The position numbers were made by a program, and so were the translations under genes. From positions 48,292 to 98,177 of the forward strand of contig JABDAD010000001.1 in NCBI GenBank assembly GCA_013289335.1: a DNA stretch of 49,886 bases, written 5' to 3'. The notes under the pieces were generated by a model. The model had not been told where the DNA came from and made no database searches. It saw nothing but the letters and a program-made list of their open reading frames with translations. Shown here in pieces: positions 48,985 to 49,886 of the stretch. Each line of letters opens with the position of its first letter. Within the stretch, counting starts at the first letter, position 1. Source of the stretch: Alphaproteobacteria bacterium (GTDB lineage: Bacteria; Pseudomonadota; Alphaproteobacteria; Rickettsiales; Rickettsiaceae).

Positions 48985-49433
48985 CTTTGTCTCCATAATT
49001 TACTGAAGGTTCTTTGTCCAAAGTAAAAGCTGATGATACCAGCAAATATTGCTTGATCATCCGTTGTCCATAAAATCTCAATATACTGGACAGCATCTTC
49101 TGCTATAAACATAATAGCTTTATATTGTGTGTATTTAAGCAGCGCATAGAGACCGAAAAAGCAATAAGCCATCACTGGTCTTACAGTGCCGTTTAATGCA
49201 TCAACCCAGCATATTCCAGTTTTGTAAGTGGAGTAAAGATTTACAAATTCAGAAACATCATGCACAGTTTTTACTTCCTCAATTTTTTGCGCAAGATTCA
49301 TTTTTGTAAATTCAATCTGTTTTGATAAAATTTCAAGTTCATGTTTTTTGTCATTTTTATCCTTATAAATTCTTACTATCTCAGGAATTAATGAACTTAT
49401 AAAGCCTGCTATAGATGCAAGTAATGCTATCAT
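48981..49433 (-). CDS. Holin-like membrane protein (GTA/phage 3-TM type)
   Basis: 150 aa. An N-terminal membrane segment (IALLASIAGFISSLIPEIV), a charged coiled part (DKKHELEILSKQIEFTKMN), then two hydrophobic segments (PVMAYCFFGLYALLKY, AIFAGIISFYFGQRTF). The arrangement and the position just upstream of a lysozyme fit the three-helix holin of alphaproteobacterial gene transfer agents and related phages. It would permit the lysozyme to reach the wall. Family assignment is from pattern and context. Confidence 0.7.
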   Translation of the reverse strand: MIALLASIAGFISSLIPEIVRIYKDKNDKKHELEILSKQIEFTKMNLAQKIEEVKTVHDVSEFVNLYSTYKTGICWVDALNGTVRPVMAYCFFGLYALLKYTQYKAIMFIAEDAVQYIEILWTTDDQAIFAGIISFYFGQRTFSKLWRQR

Positions 49434-49442
49434 TTATTTCTC

Positions 49443-49886
49443 CTAATAAATATATCCATTAAATACTATTTCACCCAGATAATGTTCAGTTTCTGGGATT
49501 TTAGTAAGTCTTATATAATCGATAGAATTTGGGATTTGTGTGGTAATATATGGTTTGCTGAATTGCCATAGTATATTTGATGTAAAAACTACATTAAATA
49601 CTCCATGGGTATTTTGTTTTATTATTATATTTGTAGTATTTATTGTTAATGGGTCAATTCTCAGAATTATGTCTCCTTGCATGTATAGAAAGTGATAATT
49701 AGCTCCACTCAAATATACTTCCCCTATTGCTTCAATAAAGTGCGAAGAGGAAGTTACAACTTCTTTTGTAGTAGTATTTACTTTTTTCCATGTTGATCCA
49801 TCATAATGGATAAATTCTCCTATTTCTGTGCAATATATTATCATACCAAATTTTGGTTCTATGTATTTCCATGGTTTATTTTCAAA
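49443..49886 (-). CDS. DUF2793-like phage/GTA tail protein, 5' end outside window
   Basis: The frame is open through the right edge; an internal ATG at 49844 is not the start. The segment begins KPWKYIEPKFGMIIYCTEIG and continues EFIHYDGSTWKKV, a pattern seen at the end of DUF2793 domains of phage and GTA tail proteins. The rest is beta-rich (NTHGVFNVVFTSNILWQFS). It lies 9 bp upstream of the holin-like gene on the same strand, so it belongs to the same phage-type operon. Confidence 0.6.
   Translation of the reverse strand, partial: FENKPWKYIEPKFGMIIYCTEIGEFIHYDGSTWKKVNTTTKEVVTSSSHFIEAIGEVYLSGANYHFLYMQGDIILRIDPLTINTTNIIIKQNTHGVFNVVFTSNILWQFSKPYITTQIPNSIDYIRLTKIPETEHYLGEIVFNGYIY

Overview
The window is AT-rich bacterial DNA, most likely from an obligately intracellular alphaproteobacterium of the order Rickettsiales. 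The support is a 23S-5S rRNA unit with no 16S upstream (clpX is there instead, and the unit has its own candidate promoter), a short virB8-virB9-virB7 type IV secretion cluster, ankyrin-repeat and other effector-like giants, many decayed insertion sequences, and a dispersed palindromic repeat in the intergenic gaps. No 16S, tRNA or CRISPR array was found. The genus cannot be fixed by eye.

Layout. 1-12.4 kb is accessory and partly decayed: a LuxR-type HTH / membrane segment / NB-ARC protein running off the left edge; a LuxR-type gene split by an in-frame TGA; a putative HExxH metalloprotease coupled to a small acidic protein; a decayed second NB-ARC-TPR copy; remnants of IS982-, IS256-, IS3- and IS481-like elements; virB8-B9-B7; and a 700-aa membrane HTH protein related to the first gene. 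12.4-21.2 kb holds two very large genes in tandem: a 1639-aa protein (Ulp1/YopJ-like cysteine protease, GTPase, collagen-like Gly-rich block, helical tail) and a 1249-aa protein (ankyrin, class 3 lipase, ankyrin). I read these as secreted host-directed effectors. 21.3-23.4 kb carries a DUF4143-type AAA ATPase behind an operator-like palindrome and a phosphopantetheinyl transferase whose C-terminus is cut off by a repeat.

23.4-42.7 kb is the conserved backbone, almost all on the minus strand: engB, yidC, rmuC, rodA, fabG, recA, a PCu(A)C copper chaperone, an ankyrin protein, a small unknown, dnaJ, dnaK and clpX, then 23S and 5S rRNA on the plus strand. 42.9-49.9 kb is mixed: a CatB/Vat-type xenobiotic acetyltransferase, an IS110 remnant, an SRPBCC-MarR pair, a chaB pseudogene with one nonsense codon, a beta-barrel outer membrane protein, a ferritin-like protein, a SemiSWEET transporter overlapping a thiamine pyrophosphokinase gene, and at the right edge a phage or gene-transfer-agent lysis module (DUF2793-like tail protein, holin-like protein, GH24 lysozyme).

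How it fits together. The T4SS genes and the ankyrin/lipase/protease giants form a plausible secretion-effector axis. The dispersed repeat (ends close to TATAGTTAATTAACTTGAA) fills gaps between 23 and 48.5 kb and was not recognised in the first 22 kb, which separates an older backbone from a newer or more fluid accessory block. The strongest candidates for something undescribed are the 1639-aa protein with its lipase-ankyrin neighbour, and the membrane-anchored HTH proteins carrying NB-ARC or helical sensor regions.
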